NCBI GenBank assembly: GCA_024919215.1
Contig: CP103437.1
Location: forward strand, 124,001 to 188,000
Direction of reading: 5' to 3'
Length of the DNA stretch: 64,000 bases
Source of the DNA: Methylophilaceae bacterium LSUCC0665
GTDB taxonomy: Bacteria; Pseudomonadota; Gammaproteobacteria; Burkholderiales; Methylophilaceae
Part shown: piece by piece, positions 26,370 through 33,389 of the stretch
How the letters are laid out: each line of letters opens with the position of its first letter
How positions within the stretch are numbered: the first letter of the stretch is position 1
Notes under the pieces: generated by a model
What the model was told of the DNA's origin: nothing
Database searches by the model: none
What the model saw: only the letters and a program-made list of their open reading frames with translations
Position numbers and translations under genes: made by a program

Positions 26370-27644
26370 ATGAAAATCAAAACAATCATGGCAGTGATCG
26401 CCAATGTGTTCGTCATCTCAAATGCTGTTACAGCTAATGAGATTCAAGCACGTGAAGTTAAAGTCCAGGAAAAGAATCCCTGTAAAGAAAAAACTTTCTG
26501 GCAAACCAATTTTACCAATGGTCAATTCAATGGCTTTTATTCACAAATGACAAACAGTGTTATTAGCAATGCTCAACATATTTTTGCTAATCATTATTTT
26601 GAAGGTTCACTATTCAATAAAGATTTAGCTAGAGCGTTAGATCTCTTTCAACGAGCACACAATCATGGCAATCAAGAATCAACAGCAAAATTAGGCTTGA
26701 TTTATCGTTACGGTTTATCAACCAACAAAGATTATACAAAAGCAATTAAGTATTATGAGTCCATTGCAGCTAAGAATCCAGAAGCACAATTCAACCTTGG
26801 TTTGATGCACCGTTATGGAATTGGGACTGCATCCAACCATCAGCAAGCATTTGATTATTTCAAACAAGCTGCTTCAAATCAGGTTGTTGCAAAAAATAAC
26901 TGTGAAGAAGAATTAGCAGGTCTGGCAGAAGCTCAATTTCAATTAGGACAGATGTTTCGTTACGGTTTAGGCGTTGAAAAAAATTTGGATCAGGCATTAT
27001 TGTGGTTTAAAGAAGCGGCCAATCAAGATTTAAAAGAAGCACAATTTAATGCAGCACAACTGATGATGACAGGAATCGGAGAACACTATGATTATGATGG
27101 AGCTATACAATATTATCAGCGAGCTGCAGAGCAGGGGTTAGCCGAAGCACAACTTAATTTGGCACGGGAGTATCATTATAATAATCTCCAAAAAGATTAC
27201 CTTAAGGCTCATCACTGGTATACGAAAGCTGCAAAACAAGGGCTAGTTGAAGCAGAGTTTAATTTAGGTTTGATGGAGCACTATGGTCACGGCGTCTACC
27301 CTAATTATCAAAAAGCTTTGCTGCATTATCAAAAAGCGGTGAAGATCAATCAACCTGAAGCATTTTTAAACATCGCTCACATTCACTTTTACGGAATGGG
27401 AAAAGCTAAAGATTATTTAGAGGCTTACCAGTATTACCAAACGGCTTCAAACTATAATCTATCTCAAGCTAATTATCATTTAGGACTGATGAATGAAAAA
27501 GGATTAGGGACGTCTGTTGATCTAGAAACAGCTAAAGATTATTATCAACGATCCGCAGACCAGGGCAATGAAGATGCAAAGATTGCATTAGAATCATTAC
27601 CAATGAAAGAGCCTGAAGACTTTGACTATTTAGCTATGCATTGA
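26370..27644 (+). CDS. Secreted Sel1-repeat protein
   Basis: A signal peptide (about 1-22, ending AVTA) leads to a 424-residue periplasmic protein. After FWQTNFTNGQF (43-53) come about nine or ten Sel1-type repeats of some 36 residues, for example AKLGLIYRYGLSTNKDYTKAI, AQFNLGLMHRYGIGTAS, AQFQLGQMFRYGLGVEKN and ANYHLGLMNEKGLGTSVD. Sel1 repeats form helical scaffolds for protein binding. The N-terminal motif matches the anti-sigma protein's periplasmic part, so it probably acts in the same signalling pathway. It follows that gene by 61 bases. Confidence 0.88.
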   Translation: MKIKTIMAVIANVFVISNAVTANEIQAREVKVQEKNPCKEKTFWQTNFTNGQFNGFYSQMTNSVISNAQHIFANHYFEGSLFNKDLARALDLFQRAHNHGNQESTAKLGLIYRYGLSTNKDYTKAIKYYESIAAKNPEAQFNLGLMHRYGIGTASNHQQAFDYFKQAASNQVVAKNNCEEELAGLAEAQFQLGQMFRYGLGVEKNLDQALLWFKEAANQDLKEAQFNAAQLMMTGIGEHYDYDGAIQYYQRAAEQGLAEAQLNLAREYHYNNLQKDYLKAHHWYTKAAKQGLVEAEFNLGLMEHYGHGVYPNYQKALLHYQKAVKINQPEAFLNIAHIHFYGMGKAKDYLEAYQYYQTASNYNLSQANYHLGLMNEKGLGTSVDLETAKDYYQRSADQGNEDAKIALESLPMKEPEDFDYLAMH

Positions 27645-27753
27645 TGGAATTAATGATCTTATATTGGGTCAGAGAAATTCAATTAATAATAATTAACATG
27701 CTAGAAACAAATTTATGTAAGATTTATAAAGTTTCAATAATTTTGGATTAAAT

Positions 27754-27876
27754 ATGGCAAATTTTTTTGAAAGTGGATTTACGGTATTGCAAGAGCTCGC
27801 AAAATTGAAAGAAAAAGAAAAAAAGCAAAAATTATCTGAGCAGGCGAAACAAGAAAAAAATAAAGATAAAAAATAA
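27754..27876 (+). CDS. Small charged protein, 40 residues
   Basis: The frame starts MANFFESGFTVLQELAKLKE and continues as a Lys/Glu/Gln-rich helix. It has no signal or membrane segment. The N-terminal SGFxVxxxLxK pattern recurs in the 54-residue protein at 28607. No family is recognised and there is no strong ribosome-binding site, so the call rests mainly on that similarity. The 109 bases before it hold no visible gene. Confidence 0.4.
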   Translation: MANFFESGFTVLQELAKLKEKEKKQKLSEQAKQEKNKDKK

Positions 27877-27951
27877 ATGTAACTTTTCATTGGATTTCAT
27901 ATCATAAGTATAGTAACTGAGAAGTACTCTAAAATTTAGTGTGGAGGAATT

Positions 27952-28074
27952 ATGAAAAAAGTTACTTATATTATTATCATTTTGCTTTTAATCGTTGGTT
28001 ATTTTTATATTTATCCAGAACGTTGCGAAAAACTGCTTGGTGATGAAAATTTGATTTGTGAATTAGGGTGGTAA
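27952..28074 (+). CDS. Small single-pass membrane protein, 40 residues
   Basis: The product starts MKKVTYIIIILLLIVGYFYI, one membrane helix, and ends in a short tail with two Cys (PERCEKLLG and LICELGW), which probably faces the periplasm. A strong GGAGG ribosome-binding site lies five bases before the ATG. The stop codon sits in the loop of a terminator hairpin. I do not recognise a family. It may be a bitopic membrane peptide or an uncleaved secreted peptide. Confidence 0.6.
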   Translation: MKKVTYIIIILLLIVGYFYIYPERCEKLLGDENLICELGW

Positions 28075-28086
28075 CCACCTTTTTCT
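28066..28086 (+). terminator. Terminator overlapping the stop codon of the small membrane protein
   Basis: GGTGG (28067-28071) and CCACC (28075-28079) flank a three-base loop that is the TAA stop codon, followed by TTTTTCTTTT. The stem is short but the T run is good, so the small gene would end as its own monocistronic transcript. Confidence 0.6.
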
Positions 28087-28111
28087 TTTAAAAATAACTA
28101 AAGGATTTTTT

Positions 28112-28507
28112 ATGACTTCCTTAAAGTCATGGCTTTTTTGTTTGCTAATTTTTTGTACCTCTTCTTACGCAAAGACAATCAATATTGAGTGTGATTTAAA
28201 ACTAACATCCGCTAGTGATTGGACAGAACAGGCTTCTGATAATCAAAAAGAGGCATGGGTGTATGACGACCAGGTTGGTTTGAAAACCAGTCATGTCAGT
28301 TATAGTCTTACAGAATGTAAGTTAGGCGAAGAAGAATTGGTTTGTGAAAAATACACACAAAATATGGATTCAAAGTCTGTTGCTCACTATCAAAAAACTT
28401 ATCTGAATCGATATAACTTGATGTTAAAAGATTATTCTGAGCTCGAACAACAAGACAAACAATTTTCTTCTCGAATGCGAGAGGGAACTTGTATGTTAAT
28501 TAATTAA
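28112..28507 (+). CDS. Exported hypothetical protein, 131 residues
   Basis: A signal peptide (about 1-20, ending SSYA) precedes a periplasmic protein of about 110 residues with four Cys (IECDL, ECKLG, VCEKY, GTCML), which suggests two disulfides. An AAGGA ribosome-binding site is in place. No family is recognised. It lies in a run of small secreted or membrane proteins between the Sel1 module and MsrA. Confidence 0.65.
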   Translation: MTSLKSWLFCLLIFCTSSYAKTINIECDLKLTSASDWTEQASDNQKEAWVYDDQVGLKTSHVSYSLTECKLGEEELVCEKYTQNMDSKSVAHYQKTYLNRYNLMLKDYSELEQQDKQFSSRMREGTCMLIN

Positions 28508-28606
28508 TTTTATCTTTCCCTTCCTGAACTAATTTTGATATCCTTAATCATATCTGTTTTAGCCACAAGCTAAAATTTATAACAATTTGATCTCACAAGG
28601 AGAAAA

Positions 28607-28771
28607 ATGATGCCGAGTTATCACACAAGTGGATTCGAGGTGATGAAAACCTTATCCAAAGATAAAAAATTACCTAAAGAAAAATCAACGGTTGAAGATC
28701 TTGACAAATGTTTAAGCGAAGATAAAGAATGTCAAACAAGATATCTTGAAGCTTTTGGTGATTGTGCGTAA
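28607..28771 (+). CDS. Small protein with SGF motif, 54 residues
   Basis: The frame starts MMPSYHTSGFEVMKTLSKDK and ends with a Cys-containing helix (DKCLSED, KECQTRYLE, GDCA). A perfect AAGGAG ribosome-binding site lies four bases before the ATG, which makes translation likely. The start shares SGFxVxxxLxK with the 40-residue protein at 27754. It is nine bases upstream of msrA, so the two are probably cotranscribed. A TTTTAGC/GCTAAAA hairpin precedes it (28557-28575). Confidence 0.55.
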   Translation: MMPSYHTSGFEVMKTLSKDKKLPKEKSTVEDLDKCLSEDKECQTRYLEAFGDCA

Positions 28772-28780
28772 TTAATTTTT

Positions 28781-29341
28781 ATGAAATTTTTATTGGCAGG
28801 CATCCTGCTAATTATTCAATCTTTTACGGTTTTTTCAATGCAAAAAAAAGAAATTTATTTAGCCGGCGGTTGTTATTGGGGATTAGAATATCTGCTGCAA
28901 GATCTTCCTGGTGTAATGGATACCGAGGTAGGTTTTGCTGGGGGTTCGCTAGAGAATGCGACCTATGATGATGTTAAAACTGGATTAACCGGCCATGCTG
29001 AAACGATTTATATTACTTATGATGAAGAAGTTTTGTCACTAGAACAATTGCTGTTTGAATTTTTTCGGATGCATAATCCAACGACTAAAAATCAACAAGG
29101 TAATGATGTTGGAACGCAATACCGTTCGGCTATTTTTTATTTAAATGAAGAAGATAAAAAGATCATCAATGAAGTGATTAACAAAGTGAATCAAAGTGGT
29201 CACTGGCCAGACCCATTGGTAACTGACGTTCTTCCTTTTAAAGCCTTTTATGCTGCTCAGCTCGATCATCAGGACTATATCAAGAAGAATCCAAACGGGT
29301 ATTCTTGTCATTTTGTTAGAGATTTTTCATTTACTAATTAA
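28781..29341 (+). CDS. msrA: Exported peptide methionine-S-sulfoxide reductase
   Basis: MsrA reduces methionine-S-sulfoxide in oxidised proteins. The catalytic Cys lies in GGCYWGLEYLLQDLPGV, followed by VGFAGG, HAETIYITYDEE and GTQYRSAIFYLNEED. Residues 1-20 form a hydrophobic signal (ending VFSM), so this copy probably works in the periplasm, unlike most cytosolic MsrA. The usual GCFWG reads GCYWG here. Its place next to the ECF module fits a response to periplasmic oxidative damage, which is an inference. Confidence 0.92.
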   Translation: MKFLLAGILLIIQSFTVFSMQKKEIYLAGGCYWGLEYLLQDLPGVMDTEVGFAGGSLENATYDDVKTGLTGHAETIYITYDEEVLSLEQLLFEFFRMHNPTTKNQQGNDVGTQYRSAIFYLNEEDKKIINEVINKVNQSGHWPDPLVTDVLPFKAFYAAQLDHQDYIKKNPNGYSCHFVRDFSFTN

Positions 29342-29356
29342 TAAGGAGTTATAAAC

Positions 29357-29683
29357 ATGCGATGTGCATTTGTTCGTGTATTTTTTTGGATATTTTTACT
29401 ACTCCCCCTAACTTATGTTCCTGCTGTGATTTCAACAGTCCAGGATGGGATGACTTTCTATGAAAATACAAGAGTATTTTTTATGTGTCTTGGAGCAAAC
29501 TCGATGAGTCAGCCTGTCACTGATATTGTATCAATTAGTTGGGGTAACTACATCATTCAGGTGTTAGCTTATGTGGTAATTTTTCAACTCATTATTGACC
29601 TTTTAACAGTCATGTGTGCTTATAAAAGAGGCAGCTCTTGTCATACTAAGCCTGATTCAGTGAAGAAAAAAAGTAAGAAATAA
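29357..29683 (+). CDS. Hypothetical membrane protein, 108 residues
   Basis: Two hydrophobic segments are visible (about 7-24 and 70-90), with a loop between them and a basic C-terminal tail. No family is recognised. It has a good AAGGAG ribosome-binding site and follows msrA by 15 bases, so it may be in the same transcript. Topology suggests both ends are cytoplasmic. Confidence 0.55.
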   Translation: MRCAFVRVFFWIFLLLPLTYVPAVISTVQDGMTFYENTRVFFMCLGANSMSQPVTDIVSISWGNYIIQVLAYVVIFQLIIDLLTVMCAYKRGSSCHTKPDSVKKKSKK

Positions 29684-29688
29684 AAAGT

Positions 29689-30294
29689 TTATTTCATTTG
29701 CCATAAATACCAAGCGGCGATAGTTCTATAGGGACTCAGATATTCTGTTTCTTTTATTAATTGAGCTGGAGTGATCTGACATTCTTTTTGCATTAGTAAT
29801 GAATATTTTTTACGGATCGCTAAATCTGAAGAAGGCATGACATCAAGGCGACCCTGATTAAAAATGAGCATCATTTGGACAGTCCACACCCCCACTCCTT
29901 TGATTTGAGTGTATTGCTTAATGATCTCGTGATCATTAAGCAATTTTATTTTTCTCTCGCTAGGAATTGATTTATTTAAGTAGCCATAAGCAATAGATAG
30001 AATTGTTTCTTTCTTTTGCTTTGATAACCCTGTCGAACTCAGTAAATTTTTATTTTTAATAATGTCTTGTTCTGTAGGAAAAACGTTGTTAAATAAATCT
30101 AAAAAACGTTGGTAAATTGCTGCTGCTGCTGTTGGATGAAGTTGTTGAAAAAAAACACTTTTAATAATACTTTGATGTGGCAAGAGTTCATTACTCACCT
30201 TCAAACAACACGGGCCAATTCGCTGGATAAGAATTGACCACTGTTCACTTTGTTTGCCTAAAAATTTTTCAGCCTCTTCATAGAGCGCTACCAA
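29689..30294 (-). CDS. AlkA-type DNA-3-methyladenine glycosylase
   Basis: This 201-residue HhH-GPD base-excision enzyme removes alkylated purines. The helix-hairpin-helix is IKGVGVWTVQMMLIF and the catalytic Asp lies in PSSDLAIRK. It lacks the N-terminal extra domain of E. coli AlkA, like many short family members. It overlaps the SDR gene upstream by seven bases and ends six bases from the 29357 gene on the other strand. Confidence 0.9.
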   Translation of the reverse strand: MVALYEEAEKFLGKQSEQWSILIQRIGPCCLKVSNELLPHQSIIKSVFFQQLHPTAAAAIYQRFLDLFNNVFPTEQDIIKNKNLLSSTGLSKQKKETILSIAYGYLNKSIPSERKIKLLNDHEIIKQYTQIKGVGVWTVQMMLIFNQGRLDVMPSSDLAIRKKYSLLMQKECQITPAQLIKETEYLSPYRTIAAWYLWQMK

Positions 30295-30971
30295 GGAATA
30301 ATTTTTCCTGCGTAATCTATGTATTTTCCGGAATTCTCAATTGATAGCTGGTCAATGACTTTAATCATGCCGGAAACACTCTCTTCTACATCAATCAAGC
30401 CGCCAGGACCGCCCATGTCAGTTCGAACCCAACCAGGATGAAGAGTGCAGGTTGCAATGCCATGATTCTTAAGATCATGATGCATGCTGTGCATGGCTGA
30501 ATTTAAAGCAGTTTTTGATGAGCGATAAATATAAGATCCGCCACTGGTATTATCATCAATACTCCCCATTTTGCTAGTAATGGAAATCACTTTTTTATCT
30601 TCCCCTAACTTGATGTTTGGGAGAAAAGACTCAATGGTTTTAATGGGTGCGATGGTATTAATTCGAAAACTTTCCATCCACTCGTCAATGGAAATATTTC
30701 CTAATTGACTGCCTCGCCAAATGCCAGCGTTGTTAATAAAGATATCTATGGGCTGATCAACAAGTTGCTGTTGTAATTTTTGAACGGCCCCATGATCACC
30801 GACATCAAGAGAAAAAATTTGTAAGTTTTGATTATCTTGAAGCTGATTTAACTCACTTGCGACCTTTGGATTGCGGCAGGTTGCAGTGACTTGGTCACCT
30901 CTGTTTAAGAATTGTTTCACAAACTCTAAACCTAATCCACGATTTGTTCCAGTAATAAAAATTTTACTCAT
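30288..30971 (-). CDS. Short-chain dehydrogenase/reductase
   Basis: This is a 227-residue NAD(P)-dependent SDR enzyme. It has the cofactor loop ITGTNRGLGLEF, NNAG, the catalytic Ser region and YRSSK as the Tyr-Lys pair. The frame extends to 31025, but the family start is MSKIFITG at ATG 30971, and the longer version would run into the divergent tolC-family start. The substrate cannot be read from sequence; C-factor-like relatives have this shape. Confidence 0.87.
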   Translation of the reverse strand: MSKIFITGTNRGLGLEFVKQFLNRGDQVTATCRNPKVASELNQLQDNQNLQIFSLDVGDHGAVQKLQQQLVDQPIDIFINNAGIWRGSQLGNISIDEWMESFRINTIAPIKTIESFLPNIKLGEDKKVISITSKMGSIDDNTSGGSYIYRSSKTALNSAMHSMHHDLKNHGIATCTLHPGWVRTDMGGPGGLIDVEESVSGMIKVIDQLSIENSGKYIDYAGKIIPW

Positions 30972-31024
30972 TTTTGCCTCATATATTCTGTTTTTATAAT
31001 GTGAATACTTTATAATATATTCCA

Positions 31025-32254
31025 ATGATTTTAAAACAGTCGAAATATTTTTTATTTATTTTTTTTGTATCATTTGAATTGTTTTCAAATCCAATCTACA
31101 GCCTCGATGATCTGATCGACATGGCAAATCAAGCCAATCCAGTGATGGATGTGCTCCAAGCAAAACAAGATGCTGCTAAGGCTGGAATTACTGTGGCGCA
31201 GCAATATTTAAATCCTGCGGTTGGTCTAGCTGTGGGTCCAACAAAAACGAGAACGCCACCAACTGAAAATGATAAAAACTGGGAATTTGGTATATCGCAA
31301 CCATTAGAGTTCTCAGATGTTCGTAGATCCAGAAAAGAAATAGCCGAATCTAATCTAGAATTTGTGGATGAATTAAACCGTGGAACAAAAATCAACTTAA
31401 TGCTAAATATCAAATCAGCCTTTTATGACGTGATTCATAATCAAGAAATTTTAAAAATTGCTGATGCGGATCAAAAAGTCATTCAAGATATTAGAGACCG
31501 TGTGGAGCTTAGAGTCAATGTAGGTGAATCTCCCAGATATGAGTTAATTAAAGCAGACACTGAGTTATTGGCGGCCAAGCGAGATGCACAGGCAGCAAAA
31601 TTAAGGATTCAAGAAAGAAAGTTTTTTCTAAAAGGTTTGATTGGACAAAATATGCCGGATGATTTTGATCTCGAAGGAAAGTTTCCGGAGTCTAATATCA
31701 ATATTAGTAAATCAGATGTAACTAACTTAATTTCCAACAGTCCGAGATTAAAGCAATTGAAAGCTGCTTCATCAGTTTTTGAAAATAAAATTAAGTTAGA
31801 AAAAAATCTTGTTAATCCTGGGGTAACCTTGAGTGCTGGTGTTAATCAAGACCCTGGCATTAGAAATTATACGTTTGGGGTAAGTATCCCTCTCCCTATT
31901 TGGAATCAAAGAGAAGGTCAAATCAGTCAAGCAGAGGCTAATTTAAGAGAGGTTGAGGCAACTTATAACCAACAATCGTTATTGTTAAAAAGAGATATCG
32001 ATGCTGCTTATCAGCGTTATTTAATCGCGAAAGACCAGGTATTAACATTTGAAGAAAATTTATTAGCTCAAGCAGAATCGGTATTAAAGGTGGTGGAGGC
32101 CGCTTATCGATTTGGAGAAAGAGGAATTTTAGAATATCTAGATGCGCAAAGAACACAACGAATTGTTCGAAAAGATTATCTATCAGCACGACTTGATTAC
32201 ATTGTTTCTATTATGGAGATGGAACAGTTGTTAGGGTCAAAAATAATGGAGTGA
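31025..32254 (+). CDS. TolC-family outer-membrane channel of a metal efflux RND system
   Basis: This 409-residue protein has a signal peptide (about 1-20) and two OEP repeats typical of CzcC/CusC-like outer-membrane factors, with the long helices IKSAFYDVIHNQEILKIAD, VGESPRYELIKADTELLAAK, and in the second half ANLREVEATYNQQSLLLKRD. It is first in a three-gene operon with a two-base gap to the adaptor. No lipobox is seen. It is divergent from the SDR gene. Confidence 0.9.
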   Translation: MILKQSKYFLFIFFVSFELFSNPIYSLDDLIDMANQANPVMDVLQAKQDAAKAGITVAQQYLNPAVGLAVGPTKTRTPPTENDKNWEFGISQPLEFSDVRRSRKEIAESNLEFVDELNRGTKINLMLNIKSAFYDVIHNQEILKIADADQKVIQDIRDRVELRVNVGESPRYELIKADTELLAAKRDAQAAKLRIQERKFFLKGLIGQNMPDDFDLEGKFPESNINISKSDVTNLISNSPRLKQLKAASSVFENKIKLEKNLVNPGVTLSAGVNQDPGIRNYTFGVSIPLPIWNQREGQISQAEANLREVEATYNQQSLLLKRDIDAAYQRYLIAKDQVLTFEENLLAQAESVLKVVEAAYRFGERGILEYLDAQRTQRIVRKDYLSARLDYIVSIMEMEQLLGSKIME

Positions 32255-32255
32255 T

Positions 32256-33383
32256 ATGAAAACACAATACTTATTATTATTTATTTTTTTAATTCTAGGA
32301 TCTTGTAGCAACGATAAAGAGATTACTGATGTGAAGAAAAAAAATCCTAATGAAGTTATCGCTAGTGCGGAGATATTCGATCAAATTAAATTTGAGCCAG
32401 CAAAAATCATTCCGATAAAGAAAAGCTTAGATATTCCTGGAAGTATTGAAGTGAAGCAAAATTTGTTGGCAAGGATTGGCTCGCCGGTGCAAGGCAGAAT
32501 TATTGAAATAAAAGGAGAGTTAGGCAAAACCGTTAAACAAGGAGACGTGCTCGCTGTGATCAATAGCACAGAGCTTGCAAAGCAGCAGCTTGCTTACATT
32601 AAGGCTGTTCAAATGGTGGAATTAAAAACAAAAGCATATGAAAGGGCTGTCCTTCTTTTTGATGCAGATGTAGTGAGTGAGGCTCAAAAATTACAACGAA
32701 AAACTGAGTTATCGGCAGCAAAGGCAGATATGGAGGCTAGTAAAGATCAATTATTCGTAATGGGCATGACGATAGATGAAATTGAGGCCATTCAATCTGA
32801 AATACAAATTGATGCTACAACAAATATTGTGGCTAAGATTGACGGGAAGATTATCAAGAAAAACGTAAATGTTGGTCAAGTCGTTGATCCCACAGAAGAT
32901 ATTTTTACTATTGCCATGTTGAATGAAGTGTGGGGCGTGGCTCAAGTGCCCGAGAGACAAATTGGTTTTTTAAAAGAAGGTGACGATCTTCTGATTGATG
33001 TTCCAGCATATGAGAATAAATCCGTTGAAGGAAAAATTACGTATTTAGGTGATATCGTGGACCCTGTCACGAGAACAGTGACCATACGAACGGAAATTGA
33101 TAATGCGCATGGATTATTAAAGCCAGATATGCTCATCACTATGAAGGTCTCTGGCAAAAGCATTGAAAAAGTTGGAGTACCTATCAATGCGATTGTATCC
33201 ATTGATGATATCCCTAATATTTTTGTCAGAACTGGCGAAAATAAGTTTTTGATGCGCCCTGTGACATTAGGAATAAAAAATAAAGATGCCGTTCATATTG
33301 ATGACGGTCTTCTTGAGGGTGAAGAAGTGGTGATAGATGGCGCTTTTCATCTGAATAATGAACGACTTTATGCCAAAGAATAA
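32256..33383 (+). CDS. RND periplasmic adaptor (CzcB/CusB-like lipoprotein)
   Basis: This 375-residue membrane-fusion protein has a lipoprotein leader (LILGSCSND, Cys at about 17), a lipoyl half with RIGSPVQGRIIEIKGELGKTVKQGD, a helical hairpin, then the second lipoyl half and the beta-barrel (VAQVPERQIGFLKEGD, GDIVDPVTRTVTIRTEI). It links the outer-membrane channel to the RND pump. There is no His-rich metal-binding N-terminus. Confidence 0.9.
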   Translation: MKTQYLLLFIFLILGSCSNDKEITDVKKKNPNEVIASAEIFDQIKFEPAKIIPIKKSLDIPGSIEVKQNLLARIGSPVQGRIIEIKGELGKTVKQGDVLAVINSTELAKQQLAYIKAVQMVELKTKAYERAVLLFDADVVSEAQKLQRKTELSAAKADMEASKDQLFVMGMTIDEIEAIQSEIQIDATTNIVAKIDGKIIKKNVNVGQVVDPTEDIFTIAMLNEVWGVAQVPERQIGFLKEGDDLLIDVPAYENKSVEGKITYLGDIVDPVTRTVTIRTEIDNAHGLLKPDMLITMKVSGKSIEKVGVPINAIVSIDDIPNIFVRTGENKFLMRPVTLGIKNKDAVHIDDGLLEGEEVVIDGAFHLNNERLYAKE

Positions 33384-33389
33384 TTTCAT

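Noticed and set aside
30971-31025. Extended N-terminus of the SDR enzyme
   Set aside because: The added residues do not match the family, and the region is needed as the divergent promoter of the RND operon.
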